64,000 nt of DNA from Silvimonas terrae (GCF_014202765.1 NZ_JACHHN010000006.1:62001-126000), one strand, 5' to 3'. Shown: positions 27,365-36,438, counted from the stretch's first letter. The notes: generated by a model not told the origin, from the sequence alone. Numbers and translations: made by a program.

Positions 27365-28306
27365 TTACCACTGCGCTGCTTCGATCCGGTTACGGCCTTT
27401 TTGTTTGGCGACATACAAGAGTTTGTCCACCGCCTGCACCAGATCGGTGGGCGAGGTGGCCTCGGTCGGGATCAGCGTGCCGACACCCATGCTCACCGTC
27501 AGCGTGCTGGTGCCATCGGATTTTTCGTGCGGGATCTTCTGCTTTTCAATCAACCGCAAACAACGCTCGGCCACCTCAAGGGCGCCGTTGGCGTCGGTTT
27601 CCGGCAGCAAAATCACAAACTCCTCGCCCCCAAACCGTGCGGCCAGATCACGTGGACCAGCCAGCGCCAGGTTGAGCGTTTGCGCCACATTGGTCAGGCT
27701 CTTGTCCCCGGCGATATGCCCATACATGTCGTTGAACTGTTTGAAAAAATCGATATCCAGCAAGATCAGGCTCAGGGGCTCGTTACCGCGAGCGGCAGTG
27801 CTCCAGGCCACCTCCAGGCTGGAATCAAACCGGCGGCGATTGGCAATGCCGGTCAGGCCATCCTTGAACGACAGCGCTTCCAGTTCCCGCTGCAGGCTGA
27901 TCAGCTTTTCTTCGGTTTTTTTGCGTTCACTGATATCAAACATGAAACCGATCAAGGATTCGGCTTCACCATCCTCGCCGCGTACCACGTGGACGACGTC
28001 CCGAATCCACACGTAACCGTTATCTTTGGTCAGCGCGCGGTAGTCCGCCTCGTGATCGACCCCCAGTTTGGATTGGGAGATACAAAAATTGACCACGTAA
28101 TCCCGATCATCCGGGTGGATACGCATGGCCCAGTCTTCGGCCGAAACCCAGCTTTCCTGGCTCCAGCCCAAAAGCGGCTCAATCTGCGGGCCAATGTACG
28201 CAAACTTCATGGAGGCCCAGTCAATTTTCCAGGGAATGGCCTGGGTGGATTCCAGCAAGGTTTTATAAACCGCGCCGTCGCTTTGAAGATCTGTCAGATC
28301 CGACAT
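27365..28306 (-). CDS. PAS-GGDEF diguanylate cyclase
   Basis: A 313-aa cytosolic signalling protein with an N-terminal PAS/PAC domain (about 15-130; WVSAEDWAMRIHPDDRDYV and IGFMFDISERKKTEE), a short coiled linker, and a GGDEF domain (about 145-313). The active site RFGGEEF (GGEEF 226-230) is intact, so c-di-GMP synthesis is expected. At the I-site the motif reads GPRD rather than RxxD, so product inhibition is probably lost. The start follows GGGAGAGCACAG. No membrane segment, so it senses a cytoplasmic cue. It is a single gene. Confidence 0.92.
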   Translation of the reverse strand: MSDLTDLQSDGAVYKTLLESTQAIPWKIDWASMKFAYIGPQIEPLLGWSQESWVSAEDWAMRIHPDDRDYVVNFCISQSKLGVDHEADYRALTKDNGYVWIRDVVHVVRGEDGEAESLIGFMFDISERKKTEEKLISLQRELEALSFKDGLTGIANRRRFDSSLEVAWSTAARGNEPLSLILLDIDFFKQFNDMYGHIAGDKSLTNVAQTLNLALAGPRDLAARFGGEEFVILLPETDANGALEVAERCLRLIEKQKIPHEKSDGTSTLTVSMGVGTLIPTEATSPTDLVQAVDKLLYVAKQKGRNRIEAAQW

Positions 28307-28356
28307 CTGTGCTCTCCCTGAGCCGTTCGTTCTGTGTAAAGGTTCAACCCGGCTGG

Positions 28357-29166
28357 TCAGCGCGGTTCTGGTTGGGTGTGGACGGTATCTTTGGCGTTCC
28401 AGTACCAGTAAAAAAAGCCGCCGTCTTTCTGGAGCAAGGTATGCGTGGTGATGGCGTTGTGTTCAATATCGCCCCAGCAGGCGCGCGCAGAATTGCGGTT
28501 GTTGTGCAAATCAATGCACCCCAGCGCGGGGTCTGCCGGCTTGGGCGGAATGTACAGCGCGCTGCCCTGGGGCACCCACAAGTCAGCCAGACAGATTTTT
28601 GACAACGCCGGCCAGTAACGCCCGACGGAAATCACCAGCGGAAACTGGGGGTCAGTAGACGCAAAGACATGCGGGAAATCATGGTGTTCCAGATCGGTAC
28701 ACACCACGCTCAACAGGTTGTTGCCCGTGTGCTGATACGGCGACCAATGCCCGGCAAACACACCGTATTCGTACTCAATTTGCGACAGCTTCACGATCGG
28801 GCTGCTCATCTGGACGGCCTGGCCGGGCTCTACCAGCGTGATCCCGAAAGCGGCCGCGACATCCCGCGTGGCCCACATGGGCGCGTACGCCACGTCCTGG
28901 CCGATAAACCCAAGCTGGGTTTCCACGCCATAAGGCGGGGTTGGTTTGATCCCCATGACCTCAGACACCGTGTACGCATTGCCGATGGCCACCGCCGGGT
29001 TGGTGGGCGCGACGGTCAACAACGTCGCCGTTTGCGGTAGCTGATCTTTGCGCATGTACGCGGGCTGGCCGCCATGGTTGTAGAAGATTGGCGCATCGAC
29101 GATATCTACGGCAACTTCATGCATTTCTTTGATGAATACAGGCGTGCTGAAAATGGGTTCAGACAT
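28357..29166 (-). CDS. Hypothetical protein (269 aa), possibly beta-rich
   Basis: A soluble protein with no signal peptide or membrane helix. It has many aromatic and Pro/Val residues, consistent with a beta-rich fold, and motifs such as VFAGHWSPYQHTGNN, LEHHDFPHVFAS and CIDLHNNRNSARACWGD. I do not recognise the family. The frame is long and compositionally normal for the genome. It lies 50 bp upstream of the diguanylate cyclase in the same direction and could share its transcript. Confidence 0.6.
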   Translation of the reverse strand: MSEPIFSTPVFIKEMHEVAVDIVDAPIFYNHGGQPAYMRKDQLPQTATLLTVAPTNPAVAIGNAYTVSEVMGIKPTPPYGVETQLGFIGQDVAYAPMWATRDVAAAFGITLVEPGQAVQMSSPIVKLSQIEYEYGVFAGHWSPYQHTGNNLLSVVCTDLEHHDFPHVFASTDPQFPLVISVGRYWPALSKICLADLWVPQGSALYIPPKPADPALGCIDLHNNRNSARACWGDIEHNAITTHTLLQKDGGFFYWYWNAKDTVHTQPEPR

Positions 29167-29417
29167 GGCGGGGGTGAACGTAAGTATTTGATGGGAAGCT
29201 GATATTCTAGCTGCGCCCGGCAGCCCTCATGATGACGCCTGCTTGAAATAACCCGTGTTGTATTGCGGATGCGACAACCCGCCGCCTTAAGGTCTGATTC
29301 AAGGTTTCATCTTTGCGCCCTTGCCACGGGGCAGGCGGATGAAGCAAACACGGATGAGTTGTCCGCAGCGGCCAATTGGGTCAGAGTGCCAGTTACACGC
29401 CTTTGCGGAGTACCACC

Positions 29418-30065
29418 ATGCTCGACGCGCTGACGCTCAGCACCTATATCGCCGTGGTCATCGCCCTGATGCTGGTGCCTGGCCCCGCCGTGCTGTTACT
29501 GCTGACGCGCACAGCCCAAGGCGGCCAGCGGGTGGGCCTGGCGACCGGGGCGGGCATTGCGCTGGGGGATTTCATTCATACGCTGGTGGCGGCGGCGGGC
29601 CTGTCTACGCTGTTGATGACCTCTACCATTGCATTCAGCGTGGTCAAATACCTGGGTGCGGCCTGGCTGGTTTATCTGGGTGTGCGCGCCCTGAAAGCGC
29701 CCGCCCAATCAGAAACCCCACAAATACCCCCGCCAGAAGCCAGCAAGCACAGGGGTATCTCGCCCACGCTGGCGTTCTGGCAGGCCGTGCCGGCAGAAGT
29801 GCTTAACCCCAAAACGGCACTGTTTTTCCTGGCTTTCTTGCCGCAATTTGTCCATACCCAGCGTGGCCACGTGCTGGCCCAGTTTCTACAACTGGGGCTA
29901 GTGTTTGTGGTGCTCTCACTGGCCTATACCAGCTTGCTGGTGCTGGCCACGCGGCCGCTGGCACGCGTGGTGCGGCGGTTGGGCGGGCTTGAACGTTGGC
30001 AAAACCGGCTGGTCGGCAGCTTGTTCCTGGGGCTGGGCATCAAGGTGGCGCTGCAAAAACAATGA
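29418..30065 (+). CDS. LysE/RhtB family amino-acid exporter
   Basis: A 215-aa inner-membrane exporter with six predicted helices. The N-terminal signature MLVPGPAVLLLLTRTAQGGQ (residues 17-36) and WLVYLGVRAL are typical of LysE/RhtB; the second half contains LNPKTALFFLAFLPQFV. Substrates in the family include lysine, threonine and homoserine lactones; none can be assigned here. I chose the ATG at 29418 after GCGGAG; it gives the standard N-terminus. It is convergent with the DHFR-like gene (47-bp gap). Confidence 0.9.
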   Translation: MLDALTLSTYIAVVIALMLVPGPAVLLLLTRTAQGGQRVGLATGAGIALGDFIHTLVAAAGLSTLLMTSTIAFSVVKYLGAAWLVYLGVRALKAPAQSETPQIPPPEASKHRGISPTLAFWQAVPAEVLNPKTALFFLAFLPQFVHTQRGHVLAQFLQLGLVFVVLSLAYTSLLVLATRPLARVVRRLGGLERWQNRLVGSLFLGLGIKVALQKQ

Positions 30066-30112
30066 ACCAACTGGCCAGGGCGCTCATGCGGGATGAACGC
30101 CCCGGCACTGCG

Positions 30113-30775
30113 TCAGGCGCCGTCGTGGCCCTGGCGGCGCAGCACCACATGCGTGGCCTTCTCTGTCGGCGCACACTGCACGCACTCATACCCCAGCGCC
30201 CGTGCATCAACCCCTTCAAACAAGCGCTCACCACGCCCCAGCAACACTGGTGAGATCGCAATATGCAGCTCATCAATCAGGCCCGCACGCAGATATTGCT
30301 GGATTGTCGCCGGCCCGCCGCCAATGCGCACATCCTTGCCATTGGCCGCTGCCCGCGCCCGTTCCAGCGCCTCATGAATGCCGCCAGTGACAAAGTGGAA
30401 GATCGTACCGCCTTCCATTTCAATCGGGTCGCGGGCGTGATGGGTCAGGATAAACGTCGGCACATGGTAGGGCGGATTGTCTCCCCACCAGCCTTTCCAG
30501 TTCATATCCGGCCACTCGCCACGGACGGGCCCGAACATGTTCCGGCCCAGAATCCACGCCCCCACATTCTTGAAACCCCGTGCGGCGAAATCATCATCGA
30601 TCCCGGTGGTGCCGCCCTCAGCATCAGAATGCAACTGCTGGAATGTGCGTGTTGTCACCAACCACTGATGCAAACCGGTCCCGCCCACGCCAAGCGGATT
30701 ATTGATGTCCTGATCCGGACCCGCCCCGTAACCATCTAACGAGATGGTAAAACCCTCAACGCGGACACGTGCCAT
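30113..30775 (-). CDS. Dihydrofolate reductase family protein (RibD C-terminal domain-like)
   Basis: A 220-aa DHFR/RibD-C fold protein. It begins MARVRVEGFTISLDGYGAG, the family start, then LGRNMFGPVRGEW, a nucleotide-binding GGIHEALERARAA, IGGGPATIQQYLRAGLIDELHI and SPVLLGRGERLFEG, all typical of this group of NADPH reductases. The ATG at 30775 follows GAAGGAGA; the frame is open another 290 bp upstream but that part looks non-coding. The actual substrate is unknown; it is not the housekeeping FolA. Confidence 0.88.
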   Translation of the reverse strand: MARVRVEGFTISLDGYGAGPDQDINNPLGVGGTGLHQWLVTTRTFQQLHSDAEGGTTGIDDDFAARGFKNVGAWILGRNMFGPVRGEWPDMNWKGWWGDNPPYHVPTFILTHHARDPIEMEGGTIFHFVTGGIHEALERARAAANGKDVRIGGGPATIQQYLRAGLIDELHIAISPVLLGRGERLFEGVDARALGYECVQCAPTEKATHVVLRRQGHDGA

Positions 30776-31152
30776 GTTCAAGTCTCCTTCAATGGGTGTC
30801 TGATTCTTTCTGATCTTCTCGCTGACCCGGACATCACACGGCGTCGCGGGCCACCGCAAGCTGGCATAAGCATACTTGAGCCAAGCGTCGATGACAGTAG
30901 CACGCACCCGCGCCGGCAAAGCGTCCAGCCTTGACAAAGCCGGCCCCCAGCGCCTGTCCGCCGAAGCCCTCAAACAACTCATCGAACCCCTGCGCCGGCA
31001 AATGGGCATGGTGGTCGATGGATTGGGCACGTTGAACTGACGGATTTGTGGTTCTGGATAAAACAAAAAGGCACCAGCCTGCGGGCGGTGCCTTTTATGT
31101 CTGGAACTGCTAAAGCAGACTTTCTATGCCTCTTGATGCATGAACGTCAGGT
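30776..31152. other. Gap with one possible 49-aa ORF
   Basis: A 377-bp stretch between the DHFR-like gene and the restriction-gene remnants. On the plus strand 30891-31040 encodes a 49-aa frame (starts MTVARTRAGKASS, contains AEALKQLIEPLRRQMGMVVD) directly before a terminator; it may be the tail of a lost gene. No ribosome site or family is evident. The promoter of the DHFR-like gene should also lie here. Confidence 0.35.
31062..31097. terminator. Rho-independent terminator
   Basis: AAAAGGCACC (31066-31075) pairs with GGTGCCTTTT (31086-31095) around an 11-nt loop; A- and T-runs on the flanks make it usable on both strands, including by the convergent mrr remnant. Confidence 0.75.
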
Positions 31153-31632
31153 TCAAGCTGGCCAGTACAATTTGCGTAGCGGTACGAGGCGTTGGGTATC
31201 GATATCCATCCGTTCGTAATGCTCAATAATTGATCTGACCAGATCATCCAGGTCCATCAAGGTCACCTGAATACGAGCGCGTTCCGCTTCATAACGGGCA
31301 TCTTTGGTAAATCCACCGGTACTGACATACAACCCTCGGTCATTGTCATGGCGTCCACCAAGAAAGCTTCTGATTTCTTGTGATCCCATTGCGGCCGCGC
31401 GGTGTTTTACCTCCACCACAATGCGCGGGTCTTCAAAACCAAGCCCATCTGGAGAGGCAACAATATCTTTGCCGCGATCCGAACCGCTGGGGGAAATGCG
31501 CGTTTTGTATCCCATTGCCCGCAATACACCCGCAACCAACTCCTGCATGTCTTCCCAGTCTAGTTGGCTAGCCGAGCACACTATTTTTGCCTGGCAAACC
31601 GGCACCGGCAATATGCAACAACGCTCCCACAC
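31153..31632 (-). pseudogene. Mrr-type restriction endonuclease, C-terminal fragment
   Basis: The frame encodes an Mrr_cat nuclease domain with ordered catalytic motif: GSDRGKDIVASPDG (Asp), IVVEVKHR (E-x-K) and QEIRSFLGG...GLYVSTGGF. Its C-terminus (LVPLRKLYWPA) looks intact. Homology starts only at about SQLDWEDMQELVAGVL, so the long N-terminal region typical of Mrr proteins of about 300 aa is absent; the preceding 20 residues have no family character. It abuts the hsdM fragment head to head. I read it as a 5'-truncated remnant, though the nuclease core itself is complete. Confidence 0.75.
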
Positions 31633-31700
31633 TGTCTGGTCGCAGTACTACGCCTGACCCATAATGCGCTATTTACGCACCACGCCTTCAGGCCGGATAC

Positions 31701-32450
31701 ATGATTGACGACATCAAGAAATCCCTCTGGGCTGCGGCAGACAAGCTGCGGACCAATATGGACGCCGCCGAATACAAGCACCTAGTGCTTGGGCTGATTT
31801 TCCTGAAATACATCTCCGATTCGTTCGATACGCGCCGTGCCGAGCTGACAAAACGCTTTGCCGATGAAAGCGACGATTACTTCCTGCACGATTGCGACGA
31901 TGAACTGCTCGCCGAAGAGCTGGAAGACCGTGACTACTACAAAGAAGTCAATGTGTTCTGGGTGCCGGAAGCAGCACGCTGGGCCGCGCTGCGGGCTGCG
32001 GCCAAGCAGCCTGACATCGGCAAACGTATCGACGACGCGCTGGCTGAAATCGAAGGCGAGAACCCCAAGCTCAAGGGCATTCTCGACAAGCGCTACGCGC
32101 GTGCCCAGTTGCCGGATGGCAAACTTGGCGAGCTGGTCGACCTTGTCTCCACCATCGGTTTCGGCGAGAACGCGAGCCAGGCGCGCGACGTGCTCGGTCA
32201 GGTCTACGAATACTTCCTCGGCCAGTTCGCCAGTGCCGAAGGCAAGAAGGGCGGGCAGTTCTACACGCCGGCCTCCATCGTCAAGACCCTGGTAGCCGTA
32301 CTCGCGCCGCATCACGGCAAGGTGTACGACCCCTGCTGCGGCTCGGGCGGGATGTTCGTGCAGAGCGAGAAGTTCATCGAAGCGCATGGCGGCAACCCTC
32401 GCCCCAAGGCGGATGTCATATTTACTTTGGGTAAGCCCCCACGCCTGTGA
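31701..32450 (+). pseudogene. Type I restriction methyltransferase HsdM, N-terminal fragment
   Basis: The first about 239 residues are a good HsdM: MIDDIKKSLWAAADKLRTNM, the helical HsdM_N domain (YKHLVLGLIFLKYISDSF), then KKGGQFYTPASIVKTLV and the SAM-binding motif DPCCGSGGMFVQSEKF. Homology stops at about 32417 (…RPKADV), after which a meaningless tail runs to a stop at 32450. The expected continuation (SIYGQESN…, with the NPPF motif) is found on the opposite strand at 33070-32660. The gene is therefore broken by an inversion and cannot make an active methyltransferase. Confidence 0.88.
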
Positions 32451-32654
32451 TCCAATACCCGCCTGTGTTTGCGTCAAATAAAGCCAGGAATCAGACATGC
32501 CCTATGTGGGGCGCCTGAGCTGCCAGGCAATATGTCGGCGTCGCGTTTGCGCGACCGGGTTTAGCGACCCGATCCGGAACAGGCCGATGGCCGCAATCAC
32601 ACTTGATGTGGCTTTTTTTGCGCTCATCGGTTCGCTTTGGCACGCCTGCATCTA

Positions 32655-33100
32655 TGGCGGGCCGGGCGGGGAGACCATCACTTCCACCACGTCGGCATCG
32701 ACCATGGCGCGGCGGATGTCGCCTTCGGAGTTCTGGCTGGAACTCATCGAGCCATTGGCCAGTACGATGCCGGCGCGGCCGTTTGATTTGAGGTGGTACA
32801 GCATGTGCTGCAGCCAGGCGTAGTTGGCGTTGCCCTGCGGCGGCGTGCCATACACCCAGCGCGGGTCGCCTTCCAGACTGCCGTGCCACCAGTCGCTGAT
32901 ATTGAACGGCGGGTTGGCGAGGACGAAGTCGGCGCGCAGGTCGGTGTGCTGGTTGCGCACGAACGTGTCGGCCGGCTCCTTGCCGAGGTTGTAGTCGATA
33001 CCCCGGATGGCGAGGTTCATGGCCGCCAGCCGCCATGTGGTGGGGTTGGATTCCTGGCCGTAGATGGACACATCGCCCAGCTTGGCGTGCTGGTGCAATC
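32655..33100 (-). pseudogene. HsdM central fragment, inverted relative to its N-terminal part
   Basis: On the minus strand this encodes [40 protein letters not shown], then the catalytic motif [14 protein letters not shown] and the following [14 protein letters not shown], ending at [12 protein letters not shown] where HsdM homology stops. It takes up where the plus-strand fragment ends but in the opposite orientation. The last about 200 residues of HsdM, and HsdS, are missing. The roughly 230-bp insert at 32420-32650 between the fragments has no recognised gene. Confidence 0.85.
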
Positions 33101-33177
33101 CAGTATCGCCACAGTGGGGTACGCTGCAAATCGACCTTGTGGCCGCAGCGGCTTGCTGCGCTTTCTGGCGTAACTTC

Positions 33178-33285
33178 AAGGCGTTACTCGAAAAGGTGGT
33201 TGGTGCAGAGCCACGCATCGCTGCGGTGGCGGCCGACCTGGTGGCGCACTTCGAGGAACGCAACAAGGCGCAGAATGGCAAGGCC
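33178..33285 (+). pseudogene. HsdR fragment (type I restriction subunit)
   Basis: A short plus-strand stretch encodes [20 protein letters not shown] then [15 protein letters not shown], which resembles the segment of HsdR just before the helicase-domain motif GKAMIV. It is cut off on both sides; the frame continues into a poly-Lys/Pro non-homologous tail. It supports the view that a complete type I locus once stood here. Confidence 0.5.
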
Positions 33286-33412
33286 ACCCCCCCCAAAAAA
33301 AGGCCGCGGGTTCCATTGAGCGCCCCGCTTCGAACGGGGTGTCGCTTGTAAGGTCTCCCCTGCAAGCAATCCTGAGGCCATGCCCATGGCTTTAGTCGGA
33401 TAGCGTTCCCAT

Positions 33413-34075
33413 TTATGCAAATGCGTAAATTTGTTGGGCCACTGCAAGATTGCCAGTCTGAATTAGGTGAAAGAACCCCCGCTCAACGTCAACCGCGCGA
33501 TAACGGCCATTAAAATACGTGTTACTGATATCCACGCATTCTGCCCGCCACAAGTTGTAGACAACTTGATTGGTTTGGGTAACTGGAATAGTAGTGCTGC
33601 TGACGAGCTCGTGTAGTGCACGAGCGCCAAACCCGTTTGGGAGTTTTGCTAACTGCAAATCGAGGACACAATATTGAGCCGGGTCTAAGAAGGTGAGTAC
33701 CTTGGAAAGGAATGAAATGCCTGAATACTGAGGCATTCTTAAGGAACGCAGTTGCGTCAGGTTCGGCACTGGATGAGCAATCACTAGTGCTTGATAACCA
33801 ATGATTTGAGCGGGAGTGACATTCTCCAAGAAGCGATTTACGCGCGTTGGTCCAAATCCGATTTGAGCGTAACCCCAATATAGAACGTTAGCCAATCCAT
33901 ACTTCGCATCAGTTGGATTTGCTGAGGTAAGCATTCTCCGGATGGCAACCTCCACTACCGCCATATTGACCGCATGAACTGGGGCGTTCGCCGCGAAGTC
34001 ATAGTATGTCGCTGGGAATGCATAGGCCCCAATTGCGGTATCAAGAATATTTATTTGTAAAGCTGTTAGTGGCAT
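33413..34075 (-). CDS. Hypothetical helical protein, possibly HhH/OGG-like fold
   Basis: A 220-aa soluble protein with ATG at 34075 after GGGAAA. The sequence is mostly helical; [20 protein letters not shown] followed by [20 protein letters not shown] resembles the helix-hairpin-helix part of DNA-glycosylase-like proteins of the 8-oxoguanine glycosylase fold that occur in defence islands, but the similarity is judged by eye and a catalytic Lys/Asp pair is not certain. It is A/T-richer than the core genome and lies between dead restriction genes and the Tn7-like element. Confidence 0.5.
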   Translation of the reverse strand: MPLTALQINILDTAIGAYAFPATYYDFAANAPVHAVNMAVVEVAIRRMLTSANPTDAKYGLANVLYWGYAQIGFGPTRVNRFLENVTPAQIIGYQALVIAHPVPNLTQLRSLRMPQYSGISFLSKVLTFLDPAQYCVLDLQLAKLPNGFGARALHELVSSTTIPVTQTNQVVYNLWRAECVDISNTYFNGRYRAVDVERGFFHLIQTGNLAVAQQIYAFA

Positions 34076-34254
34076 AAATTTATTTCCCGCTGTGTTTGTT
34101 TGTGCCAACTTTAATAGGAACTTTGAATCGCTCCGAGCTTAGCAGGCAAACGCCGGCTTCACGCCGTAGCCTGTTCAAAGGCCGGGGACGCGACAGTAAT
34201 CCTGGACTGATTAATGCCTCATCCCCGCCCGGATAAACTCAAGCGCGTACTAAA

Positions 34255-34290
34255 GAACAACGGCCACCTCAATGGGTGGCCGTTGTTTTT
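34255..34290. terminator. Rho-independent terminator, probably the original gyrB terminator
   Basis: AACAACGGCCACC and GGTGGCCGTTGTT pair around a short loop, with TTTTT on the plus side and TTCTTT on the minus side. It lies about 115 bp outside the transposon end; before the insertion it would have been about 150 bp downstream of gyrB (minus strand). Confidence 0.7.
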
Positions 34291-34403
34291 GCTGACTTGG
34301 CATCGGGGCAATTGTCATTGACTCAAGCAATTGAGAAGCATTAATCAACCAATATCTCAATAGATGCGTCCCAAAATCTCAGCTTATGCTTCCTGCTACA
34401 ACA

Positions 34404-34408
34404 ACATC
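34404..34408. repeat. Target site duplication, distal copy (ACATC)
   Basis: ACATC directly precedes the TGT of the distal transposon end. The same five bases directly follow the ACA of the other end at 53184-53188. Tn7-family transposition makes 5-bp duplications. Confidence 0.88.
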
Positions 34409-34420
34409 TGTAGGATCCCA
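34409..34420 (+). repeat. Terminal inverted repeat, gyrB-distal end
   Basis: TGTAGGATCCCA; the exact inverted match is at 53172-53183. Only 28 bp separate it from the tniQ stop codon. Confidence 0.88.
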
Positions 34421-34448
34421 GCGAACTTCAAAAGCTAGGTCAGTGAGG

Positions 34449-36437
34449 TTAAGGCGGTTCTAGATGAAAATGGGACGGGTCGGGTGTGTCCTTACCATTC
34501 TCATAGATAATCCTCTGCCAAGCCTTTTGACGTCGAGCCATGGTTCCTTTCAGCCTCGCATCAACTGAACTCGGATCTACCGTGTGCCGTGCGAGAAATC
34601 GATCCAACGCCTCGTCTCGAACATAAACTAGCTGACGGCATGCTTCAGTGCTATGTCCGCGCAGCGGATAAATCGATACTTCGGCCAGCATTATCATTAC
34701 TTTGCGCGGTGACCGACCAATCCGATCTGCAATCTCCGTTGCAAAAATATGCTTTTGCAAAAAGCGCTCGACGTCGATTTTCTTTACCCGCGACCCAATG
34801 TTCCGCCCAGTTCCAAGCTTCTGCGAGGCGATGTAACTGTTTTGGGTTAGCCAGTACGCTACCTGTTGTTTGACCCCCAGTATCCGGGCAAGCTCCGGAA
34901 TACTGATCCAGTTGGCCCTTCCGCAATCCAGTCTTTGATACCAGACCCTTAATTCATTGCGATCAAAAACCCAGCGGGCGATGCCCGTCGCACCTTCCCA
35001 CTGCGCCTGTAACGTCAGCATCCCATCGCGCACTCCTTCCGTCAGCGCCACCACTTCGTCAGCGTTCCAGTTCCAGTAACGTAGCACATGAGCTAAAGCA
35101 ACCTGATGCTCTTCCGGAATGCTGACCACAGGCAGTTCGCTCCCCACTTCCGCCAGCGCATAGACTTCGCCACTGGGTATGCTCCATGGCATGTAGAGTT
35201 GGTCAGCTACCCGGCGAGCTGAGGGAAAAAGCAATCGCAAGATCCGTTGCATGCGTACTTTACCGATGCCTAATATTTCAATGGCCTTCACCATGGTGAT
35301 TTCGCCAGACAATTCCGCTTCAACAACCTCAAGTTGGTCCTTTCGGACCATCAAGAAGCGTCGGCCAGCTTGGCTCATCGATTCTTGCGCATCCAGTTTC
35401 CCTTCCCGGATCAGGAAGCGCAGACGGGTCACAGAAATGCCTAGCCTGTCGGCGGCGGCTTTACCTGGAATCCATTGAACATTTGTCAGTAACTCACTGG
35501 CGAGGCGGCGATTGCGGCGAGCAATACCTCCCTTCCAGTTTTCCGTCAGCCAGATCTCGAAGGCATCTCGCACAGGCGTGAACGCCGCATCGCTCATGCC
35601 GCCTTTATATAGATATGAATAGGCATGGCGGAACAAGCTCTTAAGGCTGGCCTTTCCGTCAGGCACTGCGCCTTGGAGCTGGTTCAAGGCATCGTAAAAA
35701 CCCTTCGGCCAATTGAAAAGTATTTCTGAAGCGAGAGAAGTTATCGGCCAGGAAACCTCCAGCAAGCCAGCATTCCTGATCTTCAACGGCTTGGGGCCAG
35801 CCGACGGGTCAAGATGGCATCCCATATAACGAATTAGCCGTTGTAATTGCTGTGGCTCCAGATCGGTCAGTGGGAAGCAAAATCTGCTGCTTTCACATGG
35901 TCTTCCATACAGGCGGTCTCTGATCGCTCCGGAGAGAAGCGTCGCATTCCATGGGGAACTCACAGTTTGCTCTTCTCGCAGGTCGGACCCGCAAGTGCAG
36001 CGAAGCAGGGAGTCACGATGCCAGGTAAATGGCTGAGCGCAAGTCGAGCATTGATCAATTAACCAATTGCCATGACGCGGGCACGTGTCAAAGAAAACAA
36101 CCTCCCATTCCGCTCGCCATACAGCATCTTCGGCAAGGCAATGAGGGCAGAACCGCGCAAACTGATAATTCCACAGCGCCCCCTTGTCCCTGCATAAAAA
36201 TGCGGCTCGCCTGACATGGGCATGCAGGTCGGGATCAAGACCTTGGTCGGGCAGCAACTGAAACCGCCGTAAAACGGCCGGGTCAAAAGTGACACCTAAC
36301 TGCTCAACGTCCCTGGGCGTCATGAAGTTGGCCTCAGCCAGTCGCAGGAGGTATCCCTGAGGGCCTTCATTCCTGTGCGGGTATGGCCGAATAAGCAAGT
36401 CAGGTGAGGGAGCATCCAATATAGGCAGTGGCGTCAT
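34449..36437 (-). CDS. tniQ: TniQ/TnsD-family target-selection protein
   Basis: Large TniQ-domain protein (662 aa) that would recognise the target and recruit TnsC. The N-terminal TniQ domain contains EGPQGYLLRLAEANFMT and zinc-binding motifs CPHC (97-100), CPRH (119-122), CSTC (130-133) and CTC (147-149). The remaining about 450 residues hold several helix-turn-helix-like segments (AADRLGISVTRLRFLIREGK; IPELARILGVKQQVAYWLTQ; FATEIADRIGRSPRKVMIML), suited to sequence-specific DNA binding. I chose ATG 36437, just after the tnsC stop with GGGAGGT at ideal spacing; a GTG at 36446 is possible. Its size fits a TnsD-like protein that reads a fixed chromosomal site, here probably the gyrB 3' end. 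Confidence 0.88.
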   Translation of the reverse strand: MTPLPILDAPSPDLLIRPYPHRNEGPQGYLLRLAEANFMTPRDVEQLGVTFDPAVLRRFQLLPDQGLDPDLHAHVRRAAFLCRDKGALWNYQFARFCPHCLAEDAVWRAEWEVVFFDTCPRHGNWLIDQCSTCAQPFTWHRDSLLRCTCGSDLREEQTVSSPWNATLLSGAIRDRLYGRPCESSRFCFPLTDLEPQQLQRLIRYMGCHLDPSAGPKPLKIRNAGLLEVSWPITSLASEILFNWPKGFYDALNQLQGAVPDGKASLKSLFRHAYSYLYKGGMSDAAFTPVRDAFEIWLTENWKGGIARRNRRLASELLTNVQWIPGKAAADRLGISVTRLRFLIREGKLDAQESMSQAGRRFLMVRKDQLEVVEAELSGEITMVKAIEILGIGKVRMQRILRLLFPSARRVADQLYMPWSIPSGEVYALAEVGSELPVVSIPEEHQVALAHVLRYWNWNADEVVALTEGVRDGMLTLQAQWEGATGIARWVFDRNELRVWYQRLDCGRANWISIPELARILGVKQQVAYWLTQNSYIASQKLGTGRNIGSRVKKIDVERFLQKHIFATEIADRIGRSPRKVMIMLAEVSIYPLRGHSTEACRQLVYVRDEALDRFLARHTVDPSSVDARLKGTMARRQKAWQRIIYENGKDTPDPSHFHLEPP

Positions 36438-36438
36438 C

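Noticed and set aside
32491-32640. Gene in the insert between the hsdM fragments
   Set aside because: Short open frames exist on both strands but none has a ribosome site or recognisable family; left as unexplained insert.
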